A program made the translations under genes and the position numbers. Positions 23,500 to 32,200 of a stretch of DNA of 64,000 nucleotides are shown here, one piece after another. Numbering within the stretch: position 1 is the stretch's first letter; every line of letters begins with the position of its first letter. This DNA comes from Bradyrhizobium sp. sGM-13. Lineage in GTDB: Bacteria; Pseudomonadota; Alphaproteobacteria; Rhizobiales; Xanthobacteraceae. The stretch is from contig NZ_JAGWDK010000001.1 of assembly GCF_018398875.1 (NCBI RefSeq), positions 62,001-126,000 of the forward strand, in the 5' to 3' direction. Below the pieces are notes generated by a model. It ran no database searches. It was not told the DNA's origin and was given only the letters and a program-made list of their open reading frames with translations.

Positions 23500-23980
23500 T
23501 TGGAGTGCAAAGCACTAACGATGTCGTATCCCGGACGCCGTGCAAATGCGCGTCGGCCCTGCACCGCAGGGCCCAGACACAAAATATCGAAAATAACCCC
23601 ATGCAAAGTAGGACGGACCGGGTCCGCAGCATTCACGCCGCTTGCGTCCGGTCCCGAAATGGTCTGCCGTCATGGCCCAACCTGATCTCGTCCTGTTCTA
23701 ATTTCCGATGGGGAATTGTGGACTTCACAACCCCGCCGCTTTCCCGCCCAAGTCATTTCCATCTCCAGATTCGTTCGATTCCGCGCTGATCGTCGGTACC
23801 GATCGCGCACGAAATCCGCGTCCTACGAACCTAGGAGATGATGACCCGCTTCCTTTCTATTCCGGGTAGTGAGGCATTTTGGTCACGCTGAATGATCGGG
23901 CGTGCGCGGCATGCGACGGAAAAGATCGGCCCGATCGATCGACCGGGCCGTTTCATCTACCAGCGATTAATTCCGACGCC
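23500..23980. other. Intergenic stretch without a recognised gene
   Basis: No ORF here has a ribosome site or protein-like composition. A 7-bp stem (CGGCCCG/CGGGCCG at 23927-23950) near the right end may be a weak terminator for the DUF1127 gene that ends at 23981 on the minus strand. Confidence 0.5.
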
Positions 23981-24217
23981 TCACATCATTCGCCCGTACA
24001 TCGGATCGATGACGCCGCGCACGGCCGACGCTATCTGGCTGCGCTCGACACCGATGTCGCGAAGCGCGCGATCGTCCAACTCGCTGAGCGTTTTGATGGC
24101 TTGGCGGCGCGCAAAGTAGGTGACGACGGCGTTCACCCAGTGACCGAGCAGGCGGAAAAAGCCACCAGCGAAGGCTCGGGACGCAGATTGACCTGCCGTC
24201 TGGGATATCGTCGTCAT
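23981..24217 (-). CDS. DUF1127 small protein
   Basis: The 78-residue protein ends with the DUF1127 pattern: RRQAIKTLSELDDRALRDIGVERSQIASAVRG. Its N-terminal part is a hydrophobic or amphipathic helix (FAGGFFRLLGHWVNAVVTYFA). Small DUF1127 proteins in Rhizobiales bind RNA and influence phosphate and carbon metabolism, but longer-leader members like this are uncharacterised. I chose ATG 24217 because AAGGAGAAGAACG directly precedes it; the frame is open further upstream. Divergent from the MocR-type regulator. Confidence 0.88.
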   Translation of the reverse strand: MTTISQTAGQSASRAFAGGFFRLLGHWVNAVVTYFARRQAIKTLSELDDRALRDIGVERSQIASAVRGVIDPMYGRMM

Positions 24218-24281
24218 CGTTCTTCTCCTTGCTTTCGCGCGGCAAAGCACTGCCGCTGGCGCAAACGCTGCAGATAGCGCC

Positions 24282-24395
24282 TGCACCTATTGGGTTCTGA
24301 TTGCTTGCACCCCTCTCAGTGCAATCACGGGCTTGATGGGTTCAAAATGATCCGATACATTTCTCGGTGCAAGGAAAACATTGCTCTCGGTGCAA
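24282..24395. promoter_or_regulatory. Operator array for the MocR-type regulator
   Basis: Three direct copies of CTC(A/G)GTGCAA at 24315, 24363 and 24386 (spacing 48 and 23 bases) and two opposite copies of TGCACC at 24282 and 24306 (spacing 24) lie between the DUF1127 gene and the regulator. MocR-type regulators bind direct repeats spaced by about two helical turns. The last copy ends 2 bases before the regulator ATG, which suggests autorepression. Confidence 0.6.
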
Positions 24396-24397
24396 TA

Positions 24398-25738
24398 ATG
24401 TCGAAGTTCGAGTATTTGAAGCTTGCCGATACCGTCGCCGCTGAGATCGCCAATGGCGCGCTCAAGCCTGGCGATCGCCTGCCGCCGCAGCGTAGCTTCG
24501 CCTATCAGCGCAAGATCGCAGTCTCGACCGCGAGCCGCGTCTACACCGAGCTCTTGCGCCGCGGCCTGGTGGTCGGCGAAGTCGGACGCGGCACGTTCGT
24601 TTCGGGCGAGACGCGGCGCGGTATCGCCATGCCGGCAGAGCCGCGCGGCGCGCGTATCGATCTGGAAGTGAACTATCCGATACTGCCGACGCAATCGGCG
24701 ATGATCGCGAGAAGCCTGGCCGGACTGGAGCGGCCCGAAGTGCTCGATCTCGCATTACGGCACTCGACCACGGCAGGCACGCTGGCGGCGCGGACCATTT
24801 CCGCCGAGTTTCTCTCCCGCGACGACTGGTCTCCCGCCCCCGATCAACTCGTCTTCACGGCGAACGGGCGGCAATGCATTGCCGCCGCGCTAGCGGCAGT
24901 GGTGCCGAGCGGCGGCCGCTGCGGCGTCGAGGCGCTGACTTATCCGTTCATCAAGGACATCGCCGTCAGGCTTGGCGTGACGCTGGTGCCGCTTGCGATG
25001 GATGAGAACGGCGTTCGCCCGGACGCCGTGCAGAAGGCTCACCGCGAAGCGCATTTGTCGGCGCTGTACGTTCAGCCGACGATTCAAAACCCGCTCGGCA
25101 TGACCATGCCAGCGGCGCGCCGCGCCGATTTGCTGCGCGTGGTCGAGAAGCTCGGCCTCACCGTCATCGAGGATACGGTCTACGGCTTTCTTGACGAAGA
25201 AACCCCGATGGCCGCGCTCGCGCCGGATAGTTGCATCACGCTCGACAGCCTGTCGAAGAAGGTGGCGCCCGGCCTTGCCCTCGGCTTCATCGTTTCGCCG
25301 CCGCGGCTGCGCGAACGCGTCATGTCCGCGGTTCGATCGGGCGGATGGACGGCTTCGGGATTTGCGTTTGCCGCCGGACAGCGGCTGATGGCAGATGGCA
25401 CCGTTGCCGAGCTGTCACGCCTGAAACGAATCGATGCGGCACGGCGCCAGCAGATGGCGGCCAAATACCTCGCCGGATTCGATGTTCAGGCCAACGTCAA
25501 ATCCTACCATCTCTGGCTGACCTTGCCCCAGCACTGGCGCTCGCAGACATTCGTCGCGGCCGCGGCCCGGCGCGACATCGCGTTGACGCCTTCGACCACC
25601 TTCGCGGTAAGTCCAGGCCACGCCCCCAACGCGGTCCGCCTGGCGCTCGGCGCCCCCAGCACCGAACAGCTCGATCTGGCGCTGCGCACGTTGTCGGGAA
25701 TGCTGACGGCGAAAGAAGATGTCGATACGACCGAGTAG
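24398..25738 (+). CDS. MocR-type regulator (GntR-aminotransferase fusion)
   Basis: A 446-residue fusion: residues 1-70 are a GntR winged helix (LADTVAAEIANGALKPGDRLPPQRSFA, VSTASRVYTELLRRGLVVGEVGRGTFV) and residues ~110-440 a fold-I PLP aminotransferase-like domain with YVQPTIQNPLGMTMP, IEDTVYGFL and the PLP lysine region TLDSLSKKVAPGLALGF. MocR proteins use PLP or its adducts with amino acids as effector and regulate neighbouring metabolism or transport genes. The ATG at 24398 fits the GntR start and lies inside the operator array. Its target may be itself, the divergent DUF1127 gene or distant genes. Confidence 0.93.
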   Translation: MSKFEYLKLADTVAAEIANGALKPGDRLPPQRSFAYQRKIAVSTASRVYTELLRRGLVVGEVGRGTFVSGETRRGIAMPAEPRGARIDLEVNYPILPTQSAMIARSLAGLERPEVLDLALRHSTTAGTLAARTISAEFLSRDDWSPAPDQLVFTANGRQCIAAALAAVVPSGGRCGVEALTYPFIKDIAVRLGVTLVPLAMDENGVRPDAVQKAHREAHLSALYVQPTIQNPLGMTMPAARRADLLRVVEKLGLTVIEDTVYGFLDEETPMAALAPDSCITLDSLSKKVAPGLALGFIVSPPRLRERVMSAVRSGGWTASGFAFAAGQRLMADGTVAELSRLKRIDAARRQQMAAKYLAGFDVQANVKSYHLWLTLPQHWRSQTFVAAAARRDIALTPSTTFAVSPGHAPNAVRLALGAPSTEQLDLALRTLSGMLTAKEDVDTTE

Positions 25739-25740
25739 AA

Positions 25741-26349
25741 CTATCGGTCGCCTGCCGGGCTTGCCGGCCACTCTGCGATAAAGCCTCTCGCCTTGTACGG
25801 CTCGATCTTGTCCCATTCGTGGAGCATGCGGCGGCTGAATTCGGCGTCGGTGTGCCAGAGCGCCCGCGGCGTTTTGAAACTGTCGACCATGACCAGCATC
25901 TTCTCCACTTCCGGCCAGTGCCGGTGCAGCGTCATCGGATAGCGACGCGCGGTCCACGTATTGCCAAGGCAGATAACGCTGCGGATGTTGGCGAGGCCGA
26001 GCGCAGCATCGATGATCGGCAGCGAAAAGATGACGTTTTCGCCGGTGTTCATCGCGCGGTCCTCTCTCAGAATGATGTCGGCCGGAACGCCCCGCGCGAT
26101 CATGGCACCCGCAATGACCTCGCATTCCGACAGATCCGATCCCGGCGTCACGCCGCCGCTCACGGTCGCCCAGCGAAAATATCCGTCGCGCCACAGCCTG
26201 CAGGCTTCATCGACGCGCTCCTCGACATCCTCGCGCGTCCCGAATACGAACAGCAGATCGGCCGGCCGTAACGGCGTCTCGATCAGATGCCGCGCGTTGA
26301 TCGCGGCAATCTCGGCCTCGGTTGGCGATCGCCTGTTTCGATCTGTCAC
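25741..26349 (-). CDS. YdcF-family (DUF218) protein
   Basis: A 202-residue protein with DUF218 features: PADLLFVFGTREDVEERVDEACRLWRDGYFRWATVSGGVTPG, SECEVIAGAMIARGVPADIILREDRAMNTGENVIFS and a later SVICLGNTWTARRYPMTLHRHWP. The motifs E...NT.EN and GNTWTARR define the putative active site. This cytosolic YdcF-like branch (E. coli YdcF binds S-adenosylmethionine) has no membrane anchor. The start is GTG at 26349. Convergent with the MocR gene with a 2-base gap. Confidence 0.85.
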   Translation of the reverse strand: MTDRNRRSPTEAEIAAINARHLIETPLRPADLLFVFGTREDVEERVDEACRLWRDGYFRWATVSGGVTPGSDLSECEVIAGAMIARGVPADIILREDRAMNTGENVIFSLPIIDAALGLANIRSVICLGNTWTARRYPMTLHRHWPEVEKMLVMVDSFKTPRALWHTDAEFSRRMLHEWDKIEPYKARGFIAEWPASPAGDR

Positions 26350-26429
26350 GGCAGTTCGTCTAATAACGAAAACGGTCCGATCATGATGCTGTGCGTCAGG
26401 CGTCCGGCGAAGTCACATTTCATTTCGCC

Positions 26430-27062
26430 TCATTTCGCGGGATTGCGAGGCGGCGGCGGGAGCAATGTCTCGGGCAGTTCATCGAACGTGTAGAGCCGCG
26501 GCTTGTTGCGCCAGATGAAGCCGCCCATCTGCCATCCGAACAGGGCGGCGAACCCGACCAGAAACAAGGCGCCCGCGAATTCACCGGTAGCGACTGCGCG
26601 CGCGAGCAATCCTGCGATCGCGATCGCGACCAACGCCAATAGCAGACAGCCGCCGGCATAGGTCATCGGCCCGATGCCGCCGACCAACGCGACCGTGCCG
26701 CGCGCGGCCTTCAGGCGCGCATGCAATTGCTCGATGAAGGCGCGGTAATCGCGGTCCTGCGGCGTCATCAGCACGACGGTGTGCCAGCTTGTCGAAAAAG
26801 CGGTGATGCGCTGGCCGCTCTTGTGTTCGATATCTGCGCGAAAGCGGCGCGACTGCATCGACATTGGCCGGTAGGAGAGACGCACAGCCACGATATCGGC
26901 GTACGGCCAGATCCCGGCCTTTCCCCTCGCCTGCCACGACAGCCCTTCATCCCTGAGTTCGAATTCATGCGCCGATCCGACCAGCGATGCCTTGTAAACA
27001 TAGCGGGTTCCGGGCGTGCCCTCCCCTGCTGTCGTGGCCTGTTCCGTTAGTGAAGGGGACAA
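26430..27062 (-). CDS. Membrane protein with PH-like cytosolic domain, unknown
   Basis: About 210 residues. The first half is soluble and beta-rich (YKASLVGSAHEFELRDEGLSWQARGKAGIWPYADIVAVRLSYRPM, FRADIEHKSGQRITAFSTSW), reminiscent of bacterial PH-like domains. Two transmembrane segments follow (about GPMTYAGGCLLLALVAIAIAGLLA and GALFLVGFAALFGWQMGGFIW) and a short tail with PETLLPPPP. The start is uncertain: TTG 27062 is used because it avoids overlap with the divergent gene; the frame stays open to 27272. Function unknown. Confidence 0.65.
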   Translation of the reverse strand: MSPSLTEQATTAGEGTPGTRYVYKASLVGSAHEFELRDEGLSWQARGKAGIWPYADIVAVRLSYRPMSMQSRRFRADIEHKSGQRITAFSTSWHTVVLMTPQDRDYRAFIEQLHARLKAARGTVALVGGIGPMTYAGGCLLLALVAIAIAGLLARAVATGEFAGALFLVGFAALFGWQMGGFIWRNKPRLYTFDELPETLLPPPPRNPAK

Positions 27063-27133
27063 TTCAAAAATCCCGTTGTCGGTTGAATGCGGCCTGCTTG
27101 CGCGGCGCGCTGGCTTTATCTTACAAGCGGGCC

Positions 27134-27568
27134 ATGGCCGATACGACTTATTTTCCGCGTCGCCTGATCCTGGCCGGCGCGATTGTTTCCGGAGTGCTGC
27201 TGGCGCTGGCCGTGCACATGCTGGGCGCGGGTTACGGGCTCGATCTCGGCGGCCTGTGGCGAACCGACACAAGCGAATTCATGCCCGCGGGCGCGGCGAT
27301 CGCGTGGTGGCTGATCGCGACAGTGGGCTTTTCGGGCGGCTATTTTACCGCCGACCTGATGCACAGCGCGGCCTCGGGCCAAATTCCGCAGCGGATGCGA
27401 CAGTTCCTGATCGCAGTCGGCGTACTGATCCTTGCCGGCGCCGGACAAGCCGCCTCGGCGCCGAGCCCGGTCTCGACCGTGTCGGGCGTGCTCGCCGGCC
27501 TTGCAGCCTTATGCCTCGGCGCCGTGATGGCATTCTGCGGCGCGCATTTCGCGTTGCGCGAGGCTTAA
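27134..27568 (+). CDS. Four-helix membrane protein, unknown
   Basis: A 144-residue protein with four predicted transmembrane segments: LILAGAIVSGVLLALAVHML, AGAAIAWWLIATVGFSGGYFTADL, QFLIAVGVLILAGAGQAAS and VSGVLAGLAALCLGAVMAFCGAHFAL. No family is recognised. ATG 27134 follows AAGCGGGCC. It is divergent from the PH-like membrane protein, so the two may share a regulatory region. Function unknown. Confidence 0.7.
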   Translation: MADTTYFPRRLILAGAIVSGVLLALAVHMLGAGYGLDLGGLWRTDTSEFMPAGAAIAWWLIATVGFSGGYFTADLMHSAASGQIPQRMRQFLIAVGVLILAGAGQAASAPSPVSTVSGVLAGLAALCLGAVMAFCGAHFALREA

Positions 27569-27587
27569 AGAACCAAGACTCGAGAAG

Positions 27588-29990
27588 CTAAGCGACGACC
27601 CGCGCCCGTGGCTTCGATAGCATCGTTTCCACCTCGGCAGCGGGACGCGGCGGGCTGAACAGATAGCCTTGCGCCTGCGTGCAGCCCTCCTGGCGCAATA
27701 GCTCGAACTGCGCGTCGGTCTCGACGCCTTCAGCCGTGGTGATGATACCCAGGCTCTTGCCGAGGCCGGTCACGGCGCGGACGATCGCCATCGAATCATC
27801 GCGCGTCGCCAGTTCGGTGATGAACGAGCGATCGATCTTGATCTTGTCGAACGGGAAGCTGCGCAGGTAACTTAGGGACGAATATCCGGTTCCGAAGTCG
27901 TCGAGCGAAATCCGGACGCCAAAAGCGCGAAGCTCGTGCAGAACCGAAAGCGTCGCCTCGCTGCTCTGCAGCAGCACCGATTCCGTGATTTCGAGCTCGA
28001 GCCGGTGCGCCGGAAGACCCGAGGCTTTCAGCGCCTCCATCACCGTCGATACCAGATTGGGATTCTTGAACTGCACCGGCGAGAGATTGACGGCGACGCC
28101 GACATCCTGCGACCACTGGGCCGCGTCGACGCAGGCTCGGCGCAACACCCAGTCGCCGATCGGCACGATCAGGCCGGTTTCCTCCGCGAGCGGAATGAAG
28201 TTGGCCGGAGAGATCATGCCGCGTAGTGAATGACTCCACCGCACCAGCGCTTCGAAACCGACGACTACGTCTTTGGCGACGTCGCGGATCGGCTGGTAAT
28301 AGACTTCGAATTCTCCACGCTGCAGCGCGGCGCGCAAGTCGAGCTCCAGGAGCCGCCGGGCCTGCGCGCGGGCGTCCATCCCGGTCTCGAAGAAGCGGTA
28401 GGTGCCGCGGCCGTCCTCCTTGGCGCGGTAGAGCGCGAGGTCGGCCTTCTTGAGGAGCTCGTCGGGGTTCTTGCCGTCCTCCGGCGCCAGCGAAATGCCG
28501 ATGCTGGCCCCGATGACGAGGTGGTGGCCGGCAATCTCGTACGGCGCGGAAACCTTCTCGACCACGTGGCTGGCGAGCAAGGAAACGGCGGACGGGTCGC
28601 AATCGTTGCAGAACTGCACGATCGCGAATTCGTCTCCACCCAGCCTCGCCACCGTGTCATTCTCGGTGATGCATTCGCCGAGACGGCGGGCGACTTCTTT
28701 CAAGAGCGCATCGCCGACCGGATGGCCGAGCGAATCGTTGATGTCCTTGAAGTGGTCGAGATCGAGACAGAGCACCGCAAGCTGATCGCTGCGTTTGGCG
28801 AGCCGCAACGCCTTTTCGAGTTGCTCGCGGAACAACCTCCGATTCGGCAGATTGGTCAGCGCGTCATGGCGCGCCATGTGGGAAATCTGTTCCTGGGCAG
28901 CCTGCCATTCGGTGATGTCCTCGAAGGTCGCGACCCATCCGCCGCCCTTCATCGGCTGGTCGACGACGCGGAGCGAACGTCCGTTGCGGCCGATTGACTT
29001 GGTCACGGTTTTGCCGGCCTTGGCATCCGCTACCACCGCAGCGAAGAATTCATCGGGATCGCCGTCCCACTCGCCGACCGATTTCAGTTCGCGCAGAACG
29101 TCGATCAGCAACCGGCCTTGCAGCGGCATGCCGGACCGGTCCATCAACTCGACGTAGCGTTGGTTGAATAGCAGGATGCGGCCGTCCGCATCGAACATGC
29201 AAAGTCCCTGCGACATGTTGTCGAGCGCGCTATCGAGCAGGACTTTCTGTTGATGCAGCTCACCCTTGGCGCGGCGATCGATCATGGCCGCCAGCAGCGA
29301 CAGCCCGAGGATGGCGAACGCCGCCACCGCTGTGAGGAAGGAAAGCGCGGTCGGTGAAATCGACAGCCCGTCGGTCCCGAGCGTCGGGTCGGGAATCAGC
29401 GTGACGGCGCCCATCGCCGTGAAATGATGCGAAACGATGGCAATCGTCAGCAGCCCCGTGGCGCCCATGGTATAGACGGGATCGTCACGACGCACGGCAA
29501 CAAGAAGCGCCATGGCGGCAAACACGCTGCCAAGCACGATCGAGGCCACAACGATGCCTGGCGACCACACAATGAAGGCCGGAAGCTCGAGTGCGGCCAT
29601 GCCGGTATAATGCATCGCTGCGACGCCCGCGCCGATCACTGCGCCACCGATCGCAACCACCGGCCAACGTGCGCTCGACAGCGCAATGCACAGACCGACG
29701 GCGACGATGCCTACCGCGAAGACCAGCGACAACAGCGTAACGGGAATGCTGTATCCGGCTCCGGCGCCAGGATCGTAGGCCAGCATCGCGACGAAATGGG
29801 TGGCCCAGATTCCGCAGCCGCCGACCGCTGAGTCGAGGCCGATCCAGATCGCGCGCGTACGGCCGCGCGAGGCCCTGGCACGATGAAACAGACTGATGGT
29901 GACTGCGCTGGCGAGCCAGCAAATGGCACCGGCAAGCACGACCAGACGCCAGTCATGCTCGGAAGTGAGGCAAGTTAGGACGCGGTACAT
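27588..29990 (-). CDS. MHYT-PAS-GGDEF-EAL cyclic-di-GMP turnover protein
   Basis: The 800-residue protein has an N-terminal MHYT sensor (about residues 1-245, seven membrane helices; ATHFVAML, MHYTGMAAL at 126, SHHFTAMG), a PAS region (about 250-370), GGDEF intact at 451-455 and EAL intact at 580-582 (GFEALVRW). Both diguanylate cyclase and phosphodiesterase motifs look complete. The allosteric I-site RxxD before GGDEF reads TEND, so product inhibition is probably lost. MHYT domains are proposed to bind copper and sense O2, CO or NO. No motility genes are adjacent, but the flagellar block lies 10 kb away. Confidence 0.95.
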   Translation of the reverse strand: MYRVLTCLTSEHDWRLVVLAGAICWLASAVTISLFHRARASRGRTRAIWIGLDSAVGGCGIWATHFVAMLAYDPGAGAGYSIPVTLLSLVFAVGIVAVGLCIALSSARWPVVAIGGAVIGAGVAAMHYTGMAALELPAFIVWSPGIVVASIVLGSVFAAMALLVAVRRDDPVYTMGATGLLTIAIVSHHFTAMGAVTLIPDPTLGTDGLSISPTALSFLTAVAAFAILGLSLLAAMIDRRAKGELHQQKVLLDSALDNMSQGLCMFDADGRILLFNQRYVELMDRSGMPLQGRLLIDVLRELKSVGEWDGDPDEFFAAVVADAKAGKTVTKSIGRNGRSLRVVDQPMKGGGWVATFEDITEWQAAQEQISHMARHDALTNLPNRRLFREQLEKALRLAKRSDQLAVLCLDLDHFKDINDSLGHPVGDALLKEVARRLGECITENDTVARLGGDEFAIVQFCNDCDPSAVSLLASHVVEKVSAPYEIAGHHLVIGASIGISLAPEDGKNPDELLKKADLALYRAKEDGRGTYRFFETGMDARAQARRLLELDLRAALQRGEFEVYYQPIRDVAKDVVVGFEALVRWSHSLRGMISPANFIPLAEETGLIVPIGDWVLRRACVDAAQWSQDVGVAVNLSPVQFKNPNLVSTVMEALKASGLPAHRLELEITESVLLQSSEATLSVLHELRAFGVRISLDDFGTGYSSLSYLRSFPFDKIKIDRSFITELATRDDSMAIVRAVTGLGKSLGIITTAEGVETDAQFELLRQEGCTQAQGYLFSPPRPAAEVETMLSKPRARVVA

Positions 29991-30160
29991 ACAGACCCCC
30001 GAAGGCCTGTAACAGCACCCCTATTGGTATATTTGGCGTAACCGCCGCGACGCAGTTGCGCGGATGGTGAACAAACGCTTTTTGGCATGCCAGGCATGCC
30101 GACGGAAACGCCGCGCGAGCTACGTGCCGGCGCGGCGTTTTGCCTCAATGGTGCGATGAA

Positions 30161-30665
30161 TCAGCTTGCGGCTCGCAGATTGACCATGCCTTCCGCCAGC
30201 GAGGTCAGCTTCTTGTCGACCGTCTTTTCCTCGTCGAGCGTCTTCTGCAGGATGCTGGCGCAATCGTTGCGGCCGAGCTGCCGCGCCCACGCGACTAGGC
30301 TGCCGTAACGGGTGATTTCATAGTGCTCGGCAGCCTGGGCGGCGTTGATCAGGGCCGCGTCCAGCACGGACTTATCAGCGATTTCGCCCGCGACATCGTC
30401 GGCTTCCTCGATGATCCCGTCGATCGCCGGGCAATCGACCCTTCACCTCGGCGCCGTGCATCCGGAATACATCTTCGAGGCGCTGGATATGCGTCTTGGT
30501 TTCGTCGAGATGGCTCAGGAAACCCTGCTTGAGCTGCTGGTCGGTGGCCTTTTCGGCCATTTTTGGCAGCGCTTTCACGAGCTGCTTCTCGGCATAGTAG
30601 ATATCCTGCAATTGATGGATGAACAGGTCGTTCATCGTCTTGATGTCTGTGGTGAACAGTCCCAT
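30161..30665 (-). pseudogene. DUF892 (YciE/YciF-like) ferritin-like gene with frameshift
   Basis: The 5' part (ATG 30665) encodes MGLFTTDIKTMNDLFIHQLQDIYYAEKQLVKALPKMAEKATDQQLKQGFLSHLDETKTHIQRLEDVF, a clear DUF892 start. Near 30440 the frame breaks: continuing in a second frame gives VDCPAIDGIIEEADDVAGEIADKSVLDAALINAAQAAEHYEITRYGSLVAWARQLG, the expected second half. The break equals a loss of 2 bases (or gain of 1) after GTGAAGG. YciF-like proteins are stress-induced ferritin-like dimers. Without a sequencing error the gene makes a truncated product of 96 residues with a false tail. Confidence 0.85.
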
Positions 30666-31048
30666 TGCGGTTCTCCTTCATTCGGGAACACGCACGGCGC
30701 ATGCCCCGTGCTGGCCGGACGCGCTTATGTTCGGTGCTGTTGGAGGCTAACTTGCTTGCGAAAAGGACGTTCCTGAAAGCCGCGAAAACGCCGCGATGGA
30801 ACGGACGGAACGGCGCGGCAAAAAGCGCCCGCGGAACGGACCTCGTTGCGACTCAAATTCGTTAACGCCACGACATATGTATGGCGTATGACAAAGGCGG
30901 CGAACGACGCCAAAAGGCATGCTTGTCAAGGGCTGCACAACGGCCTGGTTTTGGCTTATGGGTTTCGCGCACGGTGCCTCTGACCGTCGACTGTCACCCG
31001 TCGTGGCAGGCCCCATTTTTACGTATTGCCGCCCCGCCGGGAGGATGA
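30666..31048. other. Divergent intergenic region
   Basis: It separates the frameshifted DUF892 gene from the YbhN-like gene. Apart from the EcfG-like site and an AT-rich patch (ACATATGTATGGCGTATGAC near 30872) I see no gene or strong structure. Confidence 0.5.
30748..30772 (-). promoter_or_regulatory. Candidate EcfG promoter for the DUF892 gene
   Basis: On the minus strand GGAAC is followed after 16 bases by AGTT, one mismatch from CGTT, about 85 bases upstream of the DUF892 start. DUF892 genes are common general-stress targets. Confidence 0.35.
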
Positions 31049-32104
31049 ATGCATCGGCTGCTGACCGCGCTCAGGCGTGGCTTCAAGGAGAAGATCGGCT
31101 GGAAACGGCTGGGAATTGTCGCGAGTCTTCTCATCATAGCTCTTGCGATCACCCATCTGGTGCGCACCCTCAAGGGCGTCGACACCGGGGTCATTCTGAC
31201 TGCGTTGACCGAAATCGCACCGCATCGCATCGCGCTGGCTGCGCTGTGCGTGGTGGGAGCGTTTTGCACGCTGACCTTCTATGATTTCTTTGCCCTGCGA
31301 ACCATTGGCAAGACGCACGTGCCCTATCGCATCGCCGCGCTGTCGAGCTTCACGAGCTACACCATCGGCCACAATATCGGCGCCACCGTGTTTACCGGCG
31401 GCGCGATCAGGTTCCGAATCTATTCCGACTACGGTCTGACGGCAATCGATGTCGCAAAAATCTGCTTCCTCTCGGGCCTCACCTTCTGGCTCGGCAATCT
31501 GTTCGTGCTCGGCCTGGGCATGGCCTGGCATCCCGAGGCGGCGTCGGCGATGGACCTGTTGCCGCCGGCCATGAACCGCTTGATCGCGATCGGCTGCCTT
31601 GCCGGCATCGCCGCCTATTTCGTCTGGCTATTGATGGGCGAGGGCCGGCGCGAACTCGGCCAGAACGGCTGGAAGGTCGTGTTGCCCTCCGCCCGGCTGA
31701 CGCTGCTGCAGGTCCTCATCGGCGTCGTCGATCTCGGCTTCTGCGCGCTAGCGATGTACTTGCTGATGCCGATGGCGCCGCACATCGATTTCGCTTCGCT
31801 GGCGGTGGTATTCATCCTGGCGACGCTGCTCGGCTTTGCCAGCCATGCGCCGGGCAGCATCGGCGTGTTCGATGCGGCGATGCTGGTGGCGCTGCCGCAG
31901 TTCGGCAGGGAAGAATTGCTGGCGACGCTGGTAGTGTTCCGGATCCTCTACTTCCTGATCCCCTTCGGCATCTCGATTTCGATCATGGGAACGCGCGAAG
32001 TCTGGCTCAGCGTGGTGCAGCCCTGGCAGGAACGGCGCCGGCTCAGCGAAGCGTGTACGGCCAAGGCCAGGGTGCGGCAACCGATCAAGGGCCGACAACC
32101 CTGA
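31049..32104 (+). CDS. YbhN/UPF0104-like membrane protein (MprF flippase-like)
   Basis: A 351-residue integral membrane protein with about 8 hydrophobic segments, matching the lysylphosphatidylglycerol synthase transmembrane domain family: GAFCTLTFYDFFALRTIG, ALSSFTSYTIGHNIGATVFTGGAIRFRIYSDYGL, FASHAPGSIGVFDAAMLVALPQ and RILYFLIPFGISI are the family landmarks. The C-terminal synthetase domain of MprF is missing, so it may translocate a lipid rather than aminoacylate one (inference). GGGAGG precedes the ATG. It is followed after 96 bases by a secreted SGNH hydrolase. Confidence 0.85.
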   Translation: MHRLLTALRRGFKEKIGWKRLGIVASLLIIALAITHLVRTLKGVDTGVILTALTEIAPHRIALAALCVVGAFCTLTFYDFFALRTIGKTHVPYRIAALSSFTSYTIGHNIGATVFTGGAIRFRIYSDYGLTAIDVAKICFLSGLTFWLGNLFVLGLGMAWHPEAASAMDLLPPAMNRLIAIGCLAGIAAYFVWLLMGEGRRELGQNGWKVVLPSARLTLLQVLIGVVDLGFCALAMYLLMPMAPHIDFASLAVVFILATLLGFASHAPGSIGVFDAAMLVALPQFGREELLATLVVFRILYFLIPFGISISIMGTREVWLSVVQPWQERRRLSEACTAKARVRQPIKGRQP

Positions 32105-32200
32105 GCCGGTAACGGCGTCGTTATCTGCGCCGTCTGGTGTTTTGGGCCAGAGCTGCCTCATTCTCTTATTTCTGCCTTACCACTAACGTCAAACGACGCC

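Noticed and set aside
31049..32104. Full MprF lysyl-phosphatidylglycerol synthase
   Set aside because: Only the membrane domain is present; no C-terminal synthase domain is encoded, so the MprF name was not used.
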